From positions 1 through 45,123 of the forward strand of contig PGYG01000001.1 of the NCBI GenBank assembly GCA_002839545.1: a stretch of DNA of 45,123 bases, in the 5' to 3' direction. Of this stretch, positions 7,581 to 15,908 are shown in pieces. Below the pieces are notes generated by a model. The model did not search any database. It was given only the letters and a program-made list of their open reading frames with translations, and had not been told where the DNA came from. The DNA is from Candidatus Methanoperedentaceae archaeon HGW-Methanoperedenaceae-1. GTDB taxonomy: Archaea; Halobacteriota; Methanosarcinia; Methanosarcinales; Methanoperedenaceae. Within the stretch, counting starts at the first letter, position 1. Each line of letters begins with the position of its first letter. The translations under genes were made by a program, and so were the position numbers.

Positions 7581-8381
7581 CTATAATATACCTGTTCCAT
7601 AAGCAGACGAGAGTTTTCTTGTTTCGGTTCTTTCACATTTCGGACATTTCAGTTTATCATTACCGTTATCTTTCACAAGCACAGTCCTGCATTTTGTGCA
7701 GTACGCTTTCATCACGCCGAGTTCCTTACCAACAGTTGAAAGACGCAGGTTCCTCATATCGATAACTTTTGCCTTGACTATGTCAAACGCCGCAAACTCG
7801 TAATTAAGGTCTTTAACATACGCATCCTTGACATTAGAAACATGTATCGCAGCATTTATGTCACCAACAATCCCTCTTTCACCTTTACCTTTTATTCCGG
7901 CAATTTCAACCAGTGCTACCGATTCCCTCATATTGGTTACCTGACCGACTACAATATCACCTAAATTCAATATCGTCGGGCTGTTTGTAAGGGGGATGAC
8001 CGAAACAGACCGGTTTTTATTATTTATATTTACAGTACCTGTGGTTGCCGCATATATATTTCCCCTGTCCTCATAGGTTCCGTTTCTTGAAGTAAATTCC
8101 TCAGAAGTCCCGACAAGGTCGCCCGGTAAGACGAATTCACCCTTTTCTTCAGGTGTTTCCTCTTCAATATTACCCTTTCCAGCCTGGTGTTTAGCAGGTT
8201 CTTTTTCAATAGGTGCTGCCTTTTCCTCTTCGGCATCTGTAATTATTTCCTCTTCGGTTTCGGCTGTTGTTTCCTGAATGACTACTTCTGTTGCCTCTTC
8301 AGCTACTTCTTCTGCCATCTCTTCCACTACAACCTCATCGTTCATGTTCATTTCCTCGCCGTTGCCAGTCTCTTTATCCAT
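7581..8381 (-). CDS. csl4: Exosome complex RNA-binding protein Csl4 with acidic N-terminal extension
   Basis: The last 185 residues are a standard Csl4: N-terminal barrel (FVLPGDLVG..EEF), S1 domain (residues 138-215, LGDIVVGQVTNM...AAIHVSNV) and a C-terminal zinc ribbon (C228xxC231, C246xxC249). Csl4 caps the archaeal RNA exosome and recruits RNA and DnaG. The oddity is residues 1-80, a low-complexity, strongly acidic Glu/Ala/Val/Thr extension absent from ordinary Csl4 proteins. The ATG at 8381 has GGAG ten bases upstream, supporting the long form, although M11 or M13 could also be used. It is co-directional with rpo11 (8-bp gap) and with the methylase upstream. Confidence 0.9.
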   Translation of the reverse strand: MDKETGNGEEMNMNDEVVVEEMAEEVAEEATEVVIQETTAETEEEIITDAEEEKAAPIEKEPAKHQAGKGNIEEETPEEKGEFVLPGDLVGTSEEFTSRNGTYEDRGNIYAATTGTVNINNKNRSVSVIPLTNSPTILNLGDIVVGQVTNMRESVALVEIAGIKGKGERGIVGDINAAIHVSNVKDAYVKDLNYEFAAFDIVKAKVIDMRNLRLSTVGKELGVMKAYCTKCRTVLVKDNGNDKLKCPKCERTETRKLSSAYGTGIL

Positions 8382-8436
8382 CCCAAGCTTTCTCCGGCTT
8401 GTGGGTTTCTTTCTTTTTATTCTAATAATAATCCCT

Positions 8437-9027
8437 CTATCTTTTCTCGATTCTGTAAATCTCTACTTCTATGACCTGTACATCTTTTTTATGAAATCCA
8501 AATGTTCTTTTCATTGGAAAACCGGTTACTTTGTAATCTGTTATTACTGATGGGGTTATGAATTTTTTTATGAATTCCAGGCTTCCTGCGTTGTGTATGG
8601 AGTAAACCACTTCACTTATTTCGAGGGCTTTCCTCAAAAAAGGACGGTCACTCCCTTTTACCTGGGCGCCAAACGGAGGATTCATAACCACCGTATGCGC
8701 ATTCCCGCATACGCTGCTTATATCTATGCATACAAACTCGATTTCTACACCAAGCCTTTCTGCATTTTCTTTTGCTGTCTCAAGGACTTCTTTATCATCA
8801 TCAAAACCTATAACTTTTTCTGCTCCGAGGAGTTTTGCACCGATTGCCATAATCCCGCTTCCACACCCGAGGTCATACACACTTCCTGCAAGGTCTCCCC
8901 TCATATAAGCGAAATGAAGGAGTTCCGAAGCCACGGTTGCAGGTGTTGCATATTGCTCTTTTGATGCTTCAGGTGACCTGAAACCTTCAACCTGTTCAAG
9001 CATTATTTCAAGATGTCTCTGTTTCAT
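8437..9027 (-). CDS. METTL5-like N6-adenine RNA methyltransferase (COG2263)
   Basis: A class I methyltransferase: SAM motif [16 protein letters not shown], acidic motif GFDDD, and catalytic NPPFG typical of N6-adenine methylases. The N-terminus [17 protein letters not shown]....EQYATP matches the METTL5/COG2263 group, whose eukaryotic member methylates 18S rRNA. I choose the ATG at 9027, five bases past the upstream gene's stop, because homology begins there; it gives 196 residues. In-frame sequence further upstream overlaps the neighbouring gene. The csl4-rpo11 context supports an RNA target. Confidence 0.85.
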   Translation of the reverse strand: MKQRHLEIMLEQVEGFRSPEASKEQYATPATVASELLHFAYMRGDLAGSVYDLGCGSGIMAIGAKLLGAEKVIGFDDDKEVLETAKENAERLGVEIEFVCIDISSVCGNAHTVVMNPPFGAQVKGSDRPFLRKALEISEVVYSIHNAGSLEFIKKFITPSVITDYKVTGFPMKRTFGFHKKDVQVIEVEIYRIEKR

Positions 9028-9031
9028 ATCC

Positions 9032-9682
9032 TTATATTTTCCTCGCAGTGATATGAAGAGCCGGAAGCATGGCTTCACCGTCCATTTTTACGGAAGTAAG
9101 GTACTGTCCGGTAAGTGTCTTGATTTCCATCCTTTCCCTGCCTTTTTCATTTTTCAAAATGTTTCCCAGTATTTTAAGGTGCGACCTGCCAAATTCATCA
9201 GGGATTGTAATATCGCGTTTAACACTCTCGACAGTAATCTCCCCGAAACCGGAAACGTCAAGAATGCGTGTCAGGTCTTCAAGTTCATGCCTGTACAATA
9301 CTCCCCTTCTTTCCAGTATCTCATTAAATAAAAGGGTTGAACGCTGCGGTTCGTTTTGCGGCAACCATAATGTCGTCATGAACGAGAATACGGAATCCCT
9401 GTTAATTATCCTTGCTGTTTCCTTAAACACCATAAGAAGCCATTTTAAAGGCACAATGTCAAAATAATGATACGATACTACAGCATCAAATGCTGGTTTT
9501 CTAAAGGGTAAATAGTAAGGACTCATAATAACGGCATTGCCTGCTTTTTTTACTTTTGTTATACCTGAAACTGCAAGGGGCAATTCAACTGATAGCATGC
9601 CCCCTAAATCAAGTACGCGGGAGCCGGGATTCAGTGGGGTGCGTTCGATGAAGTCCAGTCTGTCTTTTGCTGTGTATGGCAT
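9032..9682 (-). CDS. SAM-dependent methyltransferase-like protein
   Basis: A 216-residue protein with a class I methyltransferase core: motif [10 protein letters not shown] (less glycine-rich than usual), a [15 protein letters not shown] motif-IV-like stretch and a helical C-terminal part. The region around [12 protein letters not shown] resembles the 'LPF.d.sFD.V' of Methyltransf_11 proteins. The substrate cannot be inferred. Its stop lies four bases before the METTL5-like start, so the two are probably co-transcribed, and both may modify RNA or a small molecule. The irregular motif I makes weak or lost SAM binding possible. Confidence 0.6.
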   Translation of the reverse strand: MPYTAKDRLDFIERTPLNPGSRVLDLGGMLSVELPLAVSGITKVKKAGNAVIMSPYYLPFRKPAFDAVVSYHYFDIVPLKWLLMVFKETARIINRDSVFSFMTTLWLPQNEPQRSTLLFNEILERRGVLYRHELEDLTRILDVSGFGEITVESVKRDITIPDEFGRSHLKILGNILKNEKGRERMEIKTLTGQYLTSVKMDGEAMLPALHITARKI

Positions 9683-10025
9683 GGGTTTGTTTTGTTAGTT
9701 TATTATACTTCTTAATCAGCTCTTTAGTAAGCGCATCCAGTGAAAAGTTTTGATTCTCCATACATGGCTGAATATTTTAGAAGTGGAACTCATCCCTCAA
9801 TTCCAATGATTGCCAGACTACAAACAGCATGTATTTTCATAGTTTTTATCGATTTTGATAACATTGATATCCTTCTTTCCCCAATCAATTATATAACTAT
9901 GCAATAGCCTGCGCCTCAGTGTCTGAAAGCGGGATATACAGCGAAACAAGATATAGGCTGATGATGGTATATTTAACCAGATACTTATTTAATGTTCAAA
10001 TGCCATCATTAAATGTTGATACTGA
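9683..10025. other. Intergenic region, 343 bp
   Basis: This stretch separates the minus-strand methyltransferase from the plus-strand toxin-antitoxin pair. It is AT-rich and has only short frames. A 47-codon plus frame begins at the ATG near 9763 and a short minus frame reads YIIDWGKKDINV; neither has recognisable homology or a convincing ribosome site. Gene debris is possible. Its right end holds the vapB promoter/operator described separately. Confidence 0.5.
9961..10017 (+). promoter_or_regulatory. Candidate vapBC promoter/operator
   Basis: An inverted repeat, ATGATGG (9961-9967) and CCATCAT (10003-10009), spans TATA-like sequences (TATATTTAA at 9968-9976, TTATTTAAT near 9985-9993). Two similar words, ATTTAATGTT (about 9987) and ATTAAATGTT (about 10008), repeat 21 bp apart. 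The antitoxin ATG is at 10026 without a Shine-Dalgarno site. VapB antitoxins typically bind inverted repeats over their own promoter, so this is a plausible autoregulatory site. Confidence 0.4.
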
Positions 10026-10262
10026 ATGTCAGAAGGCAAATATATCCAGAGCGAACTTGAGAGACAGTTATATTTCGAGTTGAAAAAGACCGCAGAAAAA
10101 CAAGGCATTTCGATAAAAAAGGCAATAAGGGAAGCAGTGTTAGAATGGGTCAGGGATAAATCCGGTTTTGATAAGAATGACCCTTTTTTCAGTATGCATA
10201 CTTTCAGCGCATCAAAAGACCTGTCAGAAAAACATGATGAGATATATGAGGAACAGGGATGA
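10026..10262 (+). CDS. VapB-like antitoxin
   Basis: A 78-residue protein. The N-terminal half (YIQSELERQLYFELKKTAEKQGISIKKAIREAVLEWV) looks like a ribbon-helix-helix DNA-binding domain of CopG/VapB type. The C-terminal half (DPFFSMHTFSASKDLSEKHDEIYEEQG) is acidic and probably unstructured until it wraps the toxin. Its stop overlaps the toxin start by four bases (ATGA), the usual translational coupling in vapBC pairs. The antitoxin probably represses its own promoter. Confidence 0.75.
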   Translation: MSEGKYIQSELERQLYFELKKTAEKQGISIKKAIREAVLEWVRDKSGFDKNDPFFSMHTFSASKDLSEKHDEIYEEQG

Positions 10263-10669
10263 TCTTCGTTGATACATCGGCTTTTCTGGCTATTGTGAAT
10301 GAAAAAGACAATAATCACATAGCAGCGAAAAATTTCCTTGGAGAAATAAAGAATGGCAAGGCGAGGGTAAAGAAAATCATAACATCGGATTATATAATCG
10401 ATGAAGCCCTGACTCGAATACGTTACTCAGCCGGACATAAGGAAGCTGTCAAATGGGGAAAGGATATTCTTGCATCAAGAGTTGTTGAGAAAATCGAGGT
10501 GGGAAAAGATATATTTGAGCTTGCCTGGGAAATATTTGAAACTTATGAAGATAAGAAGCTAAGTTTTACAGATTGCACAAGTTTTGCCTTAATGAAGATA
10601 AAAAATATTGAAAAGGTTTTTTCCTTTGATAAAGATTTTATGAATTTGGGATTTATTCTCATGCCCTGA
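10259..10669 (+). CDS. VapC-like PIN-domain ribonuclease toxin
   Basis: A 136-residue PIN domain with the expected acidic active site: D5 (MIFVDTSAFLAIV), a glutamate in YIIDEALT, an aspartate in LSFTDCTSFALM and a further aspartate in VFSFDKDF near the C-terminus. VapC proteins cleave tRNA or rRNA and are held inactive by VapB. Length and motif spacing are normal, so it looks intact. The pair lies beside a broken gene, consistent with an accessory insertion. Confidence 0.88.
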   Translation: MIFVDTSAFLAIVNEKDNNHIAAKNFLGEIKNGKARVKKIITSDYIIDEALTRIRYSAGHKEAVKWGKDILASRVVEKIEVGKDIFELAWEIFETYEDKKLSFTDCTSFALMKIKNIEKVFSFDKDFMNLGFILMP

Positions 10670-11115
10670 TTATCTGGATATTTTCTTTTTCCCCTCGACC
10701 GGTTCACCATACGCAGCTTCCAAGGCACGTCTGCTGATTTCTTCATAGCAGCCGCCCATTTTTTTATTAAAATCATCTTTACTATCCCAGAATTGCGGTG
10801 TTCCCAGCCGTTTTATAATTGCCGCATGCACCTCAGGCTGGGACACCTCCACTGAAAACTCAAGTTCCTCTCCAGACCAGAAACCATCGATGGGCAGAGA
10901 TATTTCTTTTTGTATGTCTGGCACGCTGGTCACAGATGCTTCCAATTCAAGAGGTTTTTCAGTACCTGCGGCGAGCCTGATTTTGGAGGGCGTCCCCTGC
11001 GTTTGGCAGTTGAAATGCCGGAGGACTCACCCCCTAAGAAGAAGTCTCCCCTGTCACCTGGAGCTTCAGGCGGTTTCCATATCCCATGCAGGACTATCAT
11101 TTTAATCCAGTTCAA
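10670..11115 (-). pseudogene. Frameshifted gene fragment (possible SNF2-helicase N-terminus)
   Basis: Two overlapping minus frames look like one broken protein. The first (11115-10930) reads MIVLHGIWKPPE....GDFFLGGE...RRGRPPKSG and stops. The second continues in another frame through IRLAAGTEKPLELEASV and PIDGFWSGEELEFSVEV to the stop at 10670. Join the frames near 10960 and a continuous ~150-residue soluble chain results. The 'IVLHG.W.P...FFL.GE' start resembles the N-terminus of large prokaryotic SNF2-type helicases, but the remaining ~900 residues are absent. RRGRPPK is AT-hook-like. The helicase link is tentative; that the locus is broken is better supported. Confidence 0.45.
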
Positions 11116-11223
11116 AAATGTTTTTTATGACTTAAAACTATCCTTTTCATTACGTACATGGCGAAAGTAATCTCATCTCACTTGAAACAAAGATGTGTTT
11201 TTACAGCCCCATCAATTTAAGCC

Positions 11224-12726
11224 TTATCCTTTCGCCACTCCCAGAGGCATTACCCTTACAACTTTGCGTGCAATACCAAGATTGTGGACAACATCAACAA
11301 CATCCCCGCTTACCTTGTACACAGCCGGGGCTTCTTCTGCTATTACTGACGGATGCGTGGCTCTCACGGATATTCCCGCAGCAGCCAGTTCCTTCTGTAT
11401 GTCTTCTCCCCTGAATTCCCGTTTTGCAGCAGCGCGGCTAGCCACCCGTCCTGCGCCGTGGCATGCACTCCCGAACGTAAGTTCCATTGCTTCCTGCGTA
11501 CCGTGAAGCACGAAAGAAGGTGTTCCCATACTGCCAGGAATGAGGACTGGCTGTCCAACTTTACGGTATGTATCAGGGACGTCATGATGCCCAGGCGGGA
11601 ATGCCCGCGTTGCTCCTTTCCTGTGGACGTAAAGCATCTTTTTCTTACCGTTTATCGTATGCTCTTCAAGTTTGGCGACATTGTGCGCCACATCATAAAC
11701 AAGCTCCATCCCGAGGTCATCCATGTCGCGCCCGAAGAAATTCGTGAATGTCTCCCTTACCCAGTGGGTTATGACCTGCCTGTTCGCCCATGCATAATTG
11801 GCGGCAGACGCCATTGCACCAAAATAAGCCTGACCTTCAGGCGATTCGGCAGGAGCGCATGCAAGCTGCCTGTCAGGAAGCACTATCCCGTACTTGCGCG
11901 TGGCTTTTTCCAGGATACCAAGGTGGTCGGTGCATATCTGGTGACCTGCGCCGCGCGAGCCGCAGTGTACCATAATCGTGACCTGCCCTTTTGTCAGACC
12001 GAAAACTTCCGCCACCTTATCATCATAAACCTCATCCACGTACTGAACCTCAAGGAAGTGGTTGCCGCTTCCAAGTGTCCCGAACTGGGGTTTTCCCCGT
12101 TTGCGTGCTTTCTCACTTACTTTTGAAGGGTCAGCAGCATCCATGTAACCGTTTTCTTCACAGTGCCGGATATCGTCTTCAGTACCATAGCCGCTTTCAA
12201 CCGCCCATTTAGCGCCGTGGAGGAAAGCGTCTGTCAGTTCCCGGTCAGAAGCACGAATCTTGCTTTTTGAACCCACACCTGATGGAATTTCATTAAACAG
12301 TTTTTCAATCAGGTCTTTCATTCTTGGGCGCACTTCATCCACAGTAAGGTTTGTCTTTATTATCCTGACACCGCAGTTTATGTCATATCCCACGCCTCCA
12401 GGACTTATTATTCCGTTTTCCCTGTCAAAAGCAGCCACGCCGCCGATGGGGAAACCGTAACCTGTATGTGCGTCAGGCATTGCCATTGCATATTTCTGGA
12501 TGCCTGGCAGGGTTGCCACGTTGGCAGTCTGCTCGATGGTTTCTTTTTCAAGGCTGGAAAGCAATGCCCTTGAAACGAATATTCGTCCCGGTACCCTCAT
12601 ACCAGGTTTGTAATCCTGCGGTATGTCCCACGTATAATCATTGATTTTGGTAAGGATGCTTCCTGCATCAATCTGTGTTTCTTCAGGCATGTTATCATCC
12701 GGTAACTTTAATTTATTCTCCAGCAC
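11224..12726 (-). CDS. rtcB: tRNA-splicing RNA ligase RtcB
   Basis: A 500-residue protein with all RtcB landmarks: [14 protein letters not shown] (D115, C118), GNHFLEVQ (H223), [12 protein letters not shown] (H254), YDVAHN (H348) and CHGAGR (H423). These align with the Mn2+ ligands and guanylylated histidine of the Pyrococcus enzyme at a constant offset of 19-20. RtcB joins 2',3'-cyclic phosphate to 5'-OH RNA ends with GTP, sealing tRNA exons after intron removal. It follows the archease gene on the same strand (56-bp gap), the usual pairing. No intein is present. The ATG at 12726 is chosen; slightly later starts are possible. Confidence 0.96.
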   Translation of the reverse strand: MLENKLKLPDDNMPEETQIDAGSILTKINDYTWDIPQDYKPGMRVPGRIFVSRALLSSLEKETIEQTANVATLPGIQKYAMAMPDAHTGYGFPIGGVAAFDRENGIISPGGVGYDINCGVRIIKTNLTVDEVRPRMKDLIEKLFNEIPSGVGSKSKIRASDRELTDAFLHGAKWAVESGYGTEDDIRHCEENGYMDAADPSKVSEKARKRGKPQFGTLGSGNHFLEVQYVDEVYDDKVAEVFGLTKGQVTIMVHCGSRGAGHQICTDHLGILEKATRKYGIVLPDRQLACAPAESPEGQAYFGAMASAANYAWANRQVITHWVRETFTNFFGRDMDDLGMELVYDVAHNVAKLEEHTINGKKKMLYVHRKGATRAFPPGHHDVPDTYRKVGQPVLIPGSMGTPSFVLHGTQEAMELTFGSACHGAGRVASRAAAKREFRGEDIQKELAAAGISVRATHPSVIAEEAPAVYKVSGDVVDVVHNLGIARKVVRVMPLGVAKG

Positions 12727-12782
12727 GATAATGATAATATGTTATGACATGTTATTAAGTTTGATGCAGGGGCGTATTTTCG

Positions 12783-13235
12783 TCACGTATCCAGCACAAC
12801 CTGGACGCAAAACCCGTCGTCTTTCCTGACTTTTAGTTCATGGAAAGTCACAGCCTTTACCTGGGTATCAAACGAGTGTTTTGACAGGTCGATGTTTTCA
12901 CCCATTGCTTTTGCACTTAACGAAAAACCATCTCCTGTATGTTTAATACTGCCTACCTCAAACTTACTGAATATGATTCCCTCTACCTCAAACAGGTACA
13001 GCAACTCGGAAAGCCAGTCAACAAGCAATGTTTCAATATCATGTGAGGTTAAGTCTACCTGTTGCATTATTTCATGTTTGAGGTTGGTCGTATCTGTCAT
13101 GACATTAAACATAGCCAGTGCAGCGTTCCCGAAAACCTCCTCAAGCGTGCAGCCGTATGCACGGAACTTGGCATCTGCTATGTGGTATAGGTACTCATAT
13201 TTCGTCTTCCGCCCCGCACCTGGTTCCAGAGACAT
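12783..13235 (-). CDS. Archease, RtcB activator
   Basis: A 150-residue protein of the archease family, with KYEYLYHIADAKFRAYG, the LTSHDIETLLVDWLSELLYLFEVE central block, and the VKAVTFHELKV C-terminal block. Archease stimulates RtcB guanylylation and multiple turnover. Metal-binding acidic residues (D21 in HIADAKF, D60-type residues in the LVDWL region, and the C-terminal acidic tail) appear kept. It lies directly upstream of rtcB and two bases after the stop of the HTH gene, so the three form an operon. Confidence 0.93.
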   Translation of the reverse strand: MSLEPGAGRKTKYEYLYHIADAKFRAYGCTLEEVFGNAALAMFNVMTDTTNLKHEIMQQVDLTSHDIETLLVDWLSELLYLFEVEGIIFSKFEVGSIKHTGDGFSLSAKAMGENIDLSKHSFDTQVKAVTFHELKVRKDDGFCVQVVLDT

Positions 13236-13237
13236 AG

Positions 13238-13534
13238 TTATTCGGAGCCTGTTTCTTCTATATCTGTCATCATCTCCCGAATCTTTCCAAATTCGGTATT
13301 AAAACCGGAATGCGCCTCATGAGCCGACTTTGATGCAACTGCTCCCTGTGTTGTTGGTGTTATAAGTCCCTGCTGCTCAAGAACCCGCAGCGAATACCTC
13401 ACCTGATGGTCAGGTATCTTTGTCTCCATTGAAAGTTTCATGATACCGATTGGTCCGCTGTCCATCACCTTTCTTAACACAATAATGTGCCTTTTTAACA
13501 ATTCCAGTTCATTCCTGACTCTTGAGGTTAGCAT
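13238..13534 (-). CDS. Small winged-helix transcriptional regulator
   Basis: A 98-residue protein with a helix-turn-helix region (GPIGIMKLSMETKIPDHQVRYSLRVLEQQGLITPT, residues 27-61) and a short acidic helical tail. The pattern matches small archaeal wHTH regulators. It is the first gene of the operon with archease and rtcB (2-bp gap), so control of RNA ligase expression or autoregulation is a reasonable inference. No ligand-binding domain is present. Confidence 0.7.
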   Translation of the reverse strand: MLTSRVRNELELLKRHIIVLRKVMDSGPIGIMKLSMETKIPDHQVRYSLRVLEQQGLITPTTQGAVASKSAHEAHSGFNTEFGKIREMMTDIEETGSE

Positions 13535-13674
13535 AGACTACTATATTGATGTTATTCGTGGCATATCTAATTTAGCATTTGGGCTGGATATGAATATTCC
13601 TATAAGCACAAAACATCCTGCTAAAAACAGAAAATTAACAGACAGACCCTGAAAGCCTGTCCGTGTAAAAAAAG

Positions 13675-13854
13675 TTACGCTGACTTAACGATAGCTTTTG
13701 GTGAGCGTGGTATTTTCCTGCGCTTTGAACCTGATGAAGTATAGCGCTGTCCAGGACCTGGACGTTTATGAGTGAGTTCGGATTCGGGAACCATTATAAC
13801 TTTTCCTTTCCTGCCTTTTACTCTGCCCCATTTTGTGGTGCCGGTTTTTCCCAT
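13675..13854 (-). CDS. Small basic conserved protein (DUF5350-like)
   Basis: I choose the ATG at 13854 because GGAGG lies 11 bases upstream; this gives 59 residues. An in-frame start at 13893 would add 13. The product is strongly basic and Gly/Lys/Arg-rich: MGKTGTTKWGRVKGRKGKV, then ELTHKRPGPGQRYTSS and a KRRKIPR tail. I recall similar small proteins in methanogens under DUF5350; a ribosome- or RNA-associated role would suit the composition but is not shown. Confidence 0.65.
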   Translation of the reverse strand: MGKTGTTKWGRVKGRKGKVIMVPESELTHKRPGPGQRYTSSGSKRRKIPRSPKAIVKSA

Positions 13855-13906
13855 GTAATCTATGTCCTCCAATGTATTTCTTTGGCTCCACAATACTTGT
13901 GTTCAC

Positions 13907-15076
13907 TCATAAACCTTTCCCATCCTTAATTCTCTTCTTAATCATGTACATCTGTACCTTCTTGGCTTTTGCCTGATTAAGTACCTTATCAAGTCCTTCC
14001 CTGCCAAGTTCTTCAATCCTGACATAGCCGCGGTCCTCTGCATCATTGAATAGCTCAAGACCCAGCCCCGTACGCGCAAGAACAGTAGTATACCCGTCTT
14101 TTGAGCCGACACCTCCGAAAGACAGGTCTGACTTTTCAGCAGTCAGGTCAGTGCATACTGTACAGGAGCCGTTCCTGTATGCATCGAGTTCACCAAGCGG
14201 AAACTCGTGTTCTGAGCCTGCACCGACACGGAACATTCCTTTCTTGATTTTCATTTCCGAAACAGTAGAAAGTGGTATGCCCTTTCCCTCAAGGTAACTT
14301 TTCAAGCCGTCATAATTGAACGTGTCCATGCAGAAAAGACCAAGTTTCAAAATATTAGCCCTCATGAACATATGCAGTAAACCATATGGGGATTTTGTCA
14401 TTTTATCAACTGCGTCAATGTTGCATGACGGTCCGACAAAACCTATGGAACGCGAACCCTGTTTTATTGCGCTCATCAACGATTCCATTGTAAGGGAGTG
14501 CACATAAATAGAACCAGCCGACCTTAAAATATCTTCACGACTCTGCGCCACTATCGGTATCGGTTTCCACGGTTCATCATCGCTTTTAACCGTAACAACC
14601 GCGCTGTCAATCAATCCTTCCTCAAACGCATACAGGAGCATGGATGTCACAACGCCGCCGTCCTGCCCTTTCACTTCTGGAACAAGTGATTTTGCCGTAA
14701 AAACATCACGAACAGTGCCTATCAGGGCTTTCTCGGTGGTAATTGTACGCGGGCACTGGTTGTAACATACGCCGCAGGCAGTACACTTGCCGGTAAGGGC
14801 AGGTTTCCCGTTTACCACAGAGAGAACTTCACAGCTTGCCGCACACGCACCGCAAAGCGTGCAGATTCCGGGGTCAATAACCTCGCGCCTGAGCTTGCCG
14901 AAGGATATTTTTTCCTTATCCTTTAACGAGCGCCTGACGCGGATAACGCTTTTATCAAGCTCATCATATTTCTTTTTACAGGCATCCGAACAGAAATGGT
15001 ATTCCTTGTTTTTGTAAACCGATTTGAACGGAGTTTTTTCATCAACGTTCTGGTTGCATATTGGGTCAACTGGCAT
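13907..15076 (-). CDS. F420 dehydrogenase beta-type iron-sulfur flavoprotein with N-terminal YHS domain
   Basis: A 389-residue fusion. Residues 1-40 are a YHS/TRASH-like metal-binding domain (PVDPICNQNV...YHFCSDACKKKY, C7, C29, C33). Residues 70-110 are a two-cluster ferredoxin (C72xxC75xxC78xxxC82, C98xxC101xxC104xxxC108P). The rest is an FrhB/FdhB/FpoF-type FAD- and F420-binding domain (GGVVTSMLLYAFEEGLID...FVGPSCNID). The protein should shuttle electrons between F420H2 and iron-sulfur partners, or act as a ferredoxin- or sulfite-linked reductase of the same family. The YHS module is unusual here and could sense or bind copper or another soft metal. AGGAAATA precedes the start; the gene stands alone. 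Confidence 0.82.
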   Translation of the reverse strand: MPVDPICNQNVDEKTPFKSVYKNKEYHFCSDACKKKYDELDKSVIRVRRSLKDKEKISFGKLRREVIDPGICTLCGACAASCEVLSVVNGKPALTGKCTACGVCYNQCPRTITTEKALIGTVRDVFTAKSLVPEVKGQDGGVVTSMLLYAFEEGLIDSAVVTVKSDDEPWKPIPIVAQSREDILRSAGSIYVHSLTMESLMSAIKQGSRSIGFVGPSCNIDAVDKMTKSPYGLLHMFMRANILKLGLFCMDTFNYDGLKSYLEGKGIPLSTVSEMKIKKGMFRVGAGSEHEFPLGELDAYRNGSCTVCTDLTAEKSDLSFGGVGSKDGYTTVLARTGLGLELFNDAEDRGYVRIEELGREGLDKVLNQAKAKKVQMYMIKKRIKDGKGL

Positions 15077-15195
15077 TATTTCCTATTCAACTCCAAAGCT
15101 TAAAATGTTTTCATTTGTCATCGGTTAAGGATTTCTTACAATACTTCCAAGTAGCTCGTTCGGAACTAAGCTAAATCGGAAGTACTGTCTCGTAC

Positions 15196-15287
15196 ATAAA
15201 ATATAAATGCCATGTAAAGGTATTAGGTCTGCCCGAATTAAAGGGCTGCGCCGGTGAGGACCGGGGCTAAAGCCAAAGGAGGATAAC
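15196..15287 (+). promoter_or_regulatory. Promoter and structured leader of the rps13 operon
   Basis: A TATA-like AAAATATAAAT element at about 15199-15207 predicts transcription from near 15230. The ~58-nt leader holds three consecutive small hairpins: GCCC (15231-15234) with GGGC (15243-15246), CCGG (15251-15254) with CCGG (15261-15264), and GGCT (15265-15268) with AGCC (15271-15274). A perfect AAAGGAGG ribosome site follows, seven bases before the ATG. Autogenous control by a ribosomal protein binding this leader is plausible. Confidence 0.55.
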
Positions 15288-15288
15288 A

Positions 15289-15894
15289 ATGGCTAAAGAA
15301 GATAACAAAACTAAAATAGAAAAAACAGTACAGGCAGCAGTAAAACAAGCTCCTGTAGAAGAAAAGCCTAAAGAGGCAAAGAAAGAGCGCAAAAATGCTC
15401 CTCCGAAAGGAGAAAAGAAACCATCCGGGAAACCCCAGGAAAAAGACGATGAAATAAAACACCTGGTTCGTATTGCCGGTACTGACCTTAAAGGCAGTAG
15501 AAGCGTTTTATTAGCAATGACCGGAATAAAAGGCATCAACAGGAGGGTAGCCAAGATACTGGTATTACACTCAGGCGTTGACCCGAAAGCTACGATTGGT
15601 TATCTTGAAGATGCCCAAATCGAAAAATTACAATCATCAGTTGATAATATTTCAAACATCATCCCGACATGGATGATGAATAAACAAAACGAGTTAATTT
15701 CAGGCGAATACAAACATGTTATCGGAACTGATGTTTACATGAGCCTGACTGAAGACTTGAATACCATGAAAAAGACCCGTTCCTACAAAGGCTTGAGGCA
15801 TGACAGGGGTCTGCGGGTGCGCGGACAGCGTACAAGGGCTACAGGCAGGAGAGGAACCACGGTGGGCGTATCGAGGTCAGCCCCAAAGAAGTAA
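15289..15894 (+). CDS. rps13: 30S ribosomal protein S13 (uS13) with basic N-terminal extension
   Basis: Residues 57-201 are a complete archaeal uS13: KHLVRIAGTDLKGSRSVLLAMTGIKGINRR and the C-terminal RSYKGLRHDRGLRVRGQRTRATGRRG motif that contacts rRNA and tRNA at the head of the small subunit. Residues 1-55 are an added Lys/Glu/Pro/Ala-rich tail, making the protein 201 residues against about 150-165 in related archaea. The strong Shine-Dalgarno site fixes the long start. First gene of the rps13-rps4-rps11-rpo3 operon. Confidence 0.95.
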   Translation: MAKEDNKTKIEKTVQAAVKQAPVEEKPKEAKKERKNAPPKGEKKPSGKPQEKDDEIKHLVRIAGTDLKGSRSVLLAMTGIKGINRRVAKILVLHSGVDPKATIGYLEDAQIEKLQSSVDNISNIIPTWMMNKQNELISGEYKHVIGTDVYMSLTEDLNTMKKTRSYKGLRHDRGLRVRGQRTRATGRRGTTVGVSRSAPKK

Positions 15895-15908
15895 GGAGCT
15901 GTTAAATT

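Noticed and set aside
9950-10030. Possible C/D-box small RNA (TGATGA and CTGA words)
   Set aside because: The C box lacks the leading purine and the words coincide with the vapB promoter repeats; no D'/C' pair is present.
11353-12126. 257-codon plus frame antisense to rtcB
   Set aside because: rtcB on the minus strand has full catalytic conservation; the opposite frame is Cys/Arg-rich nonsense with no family.
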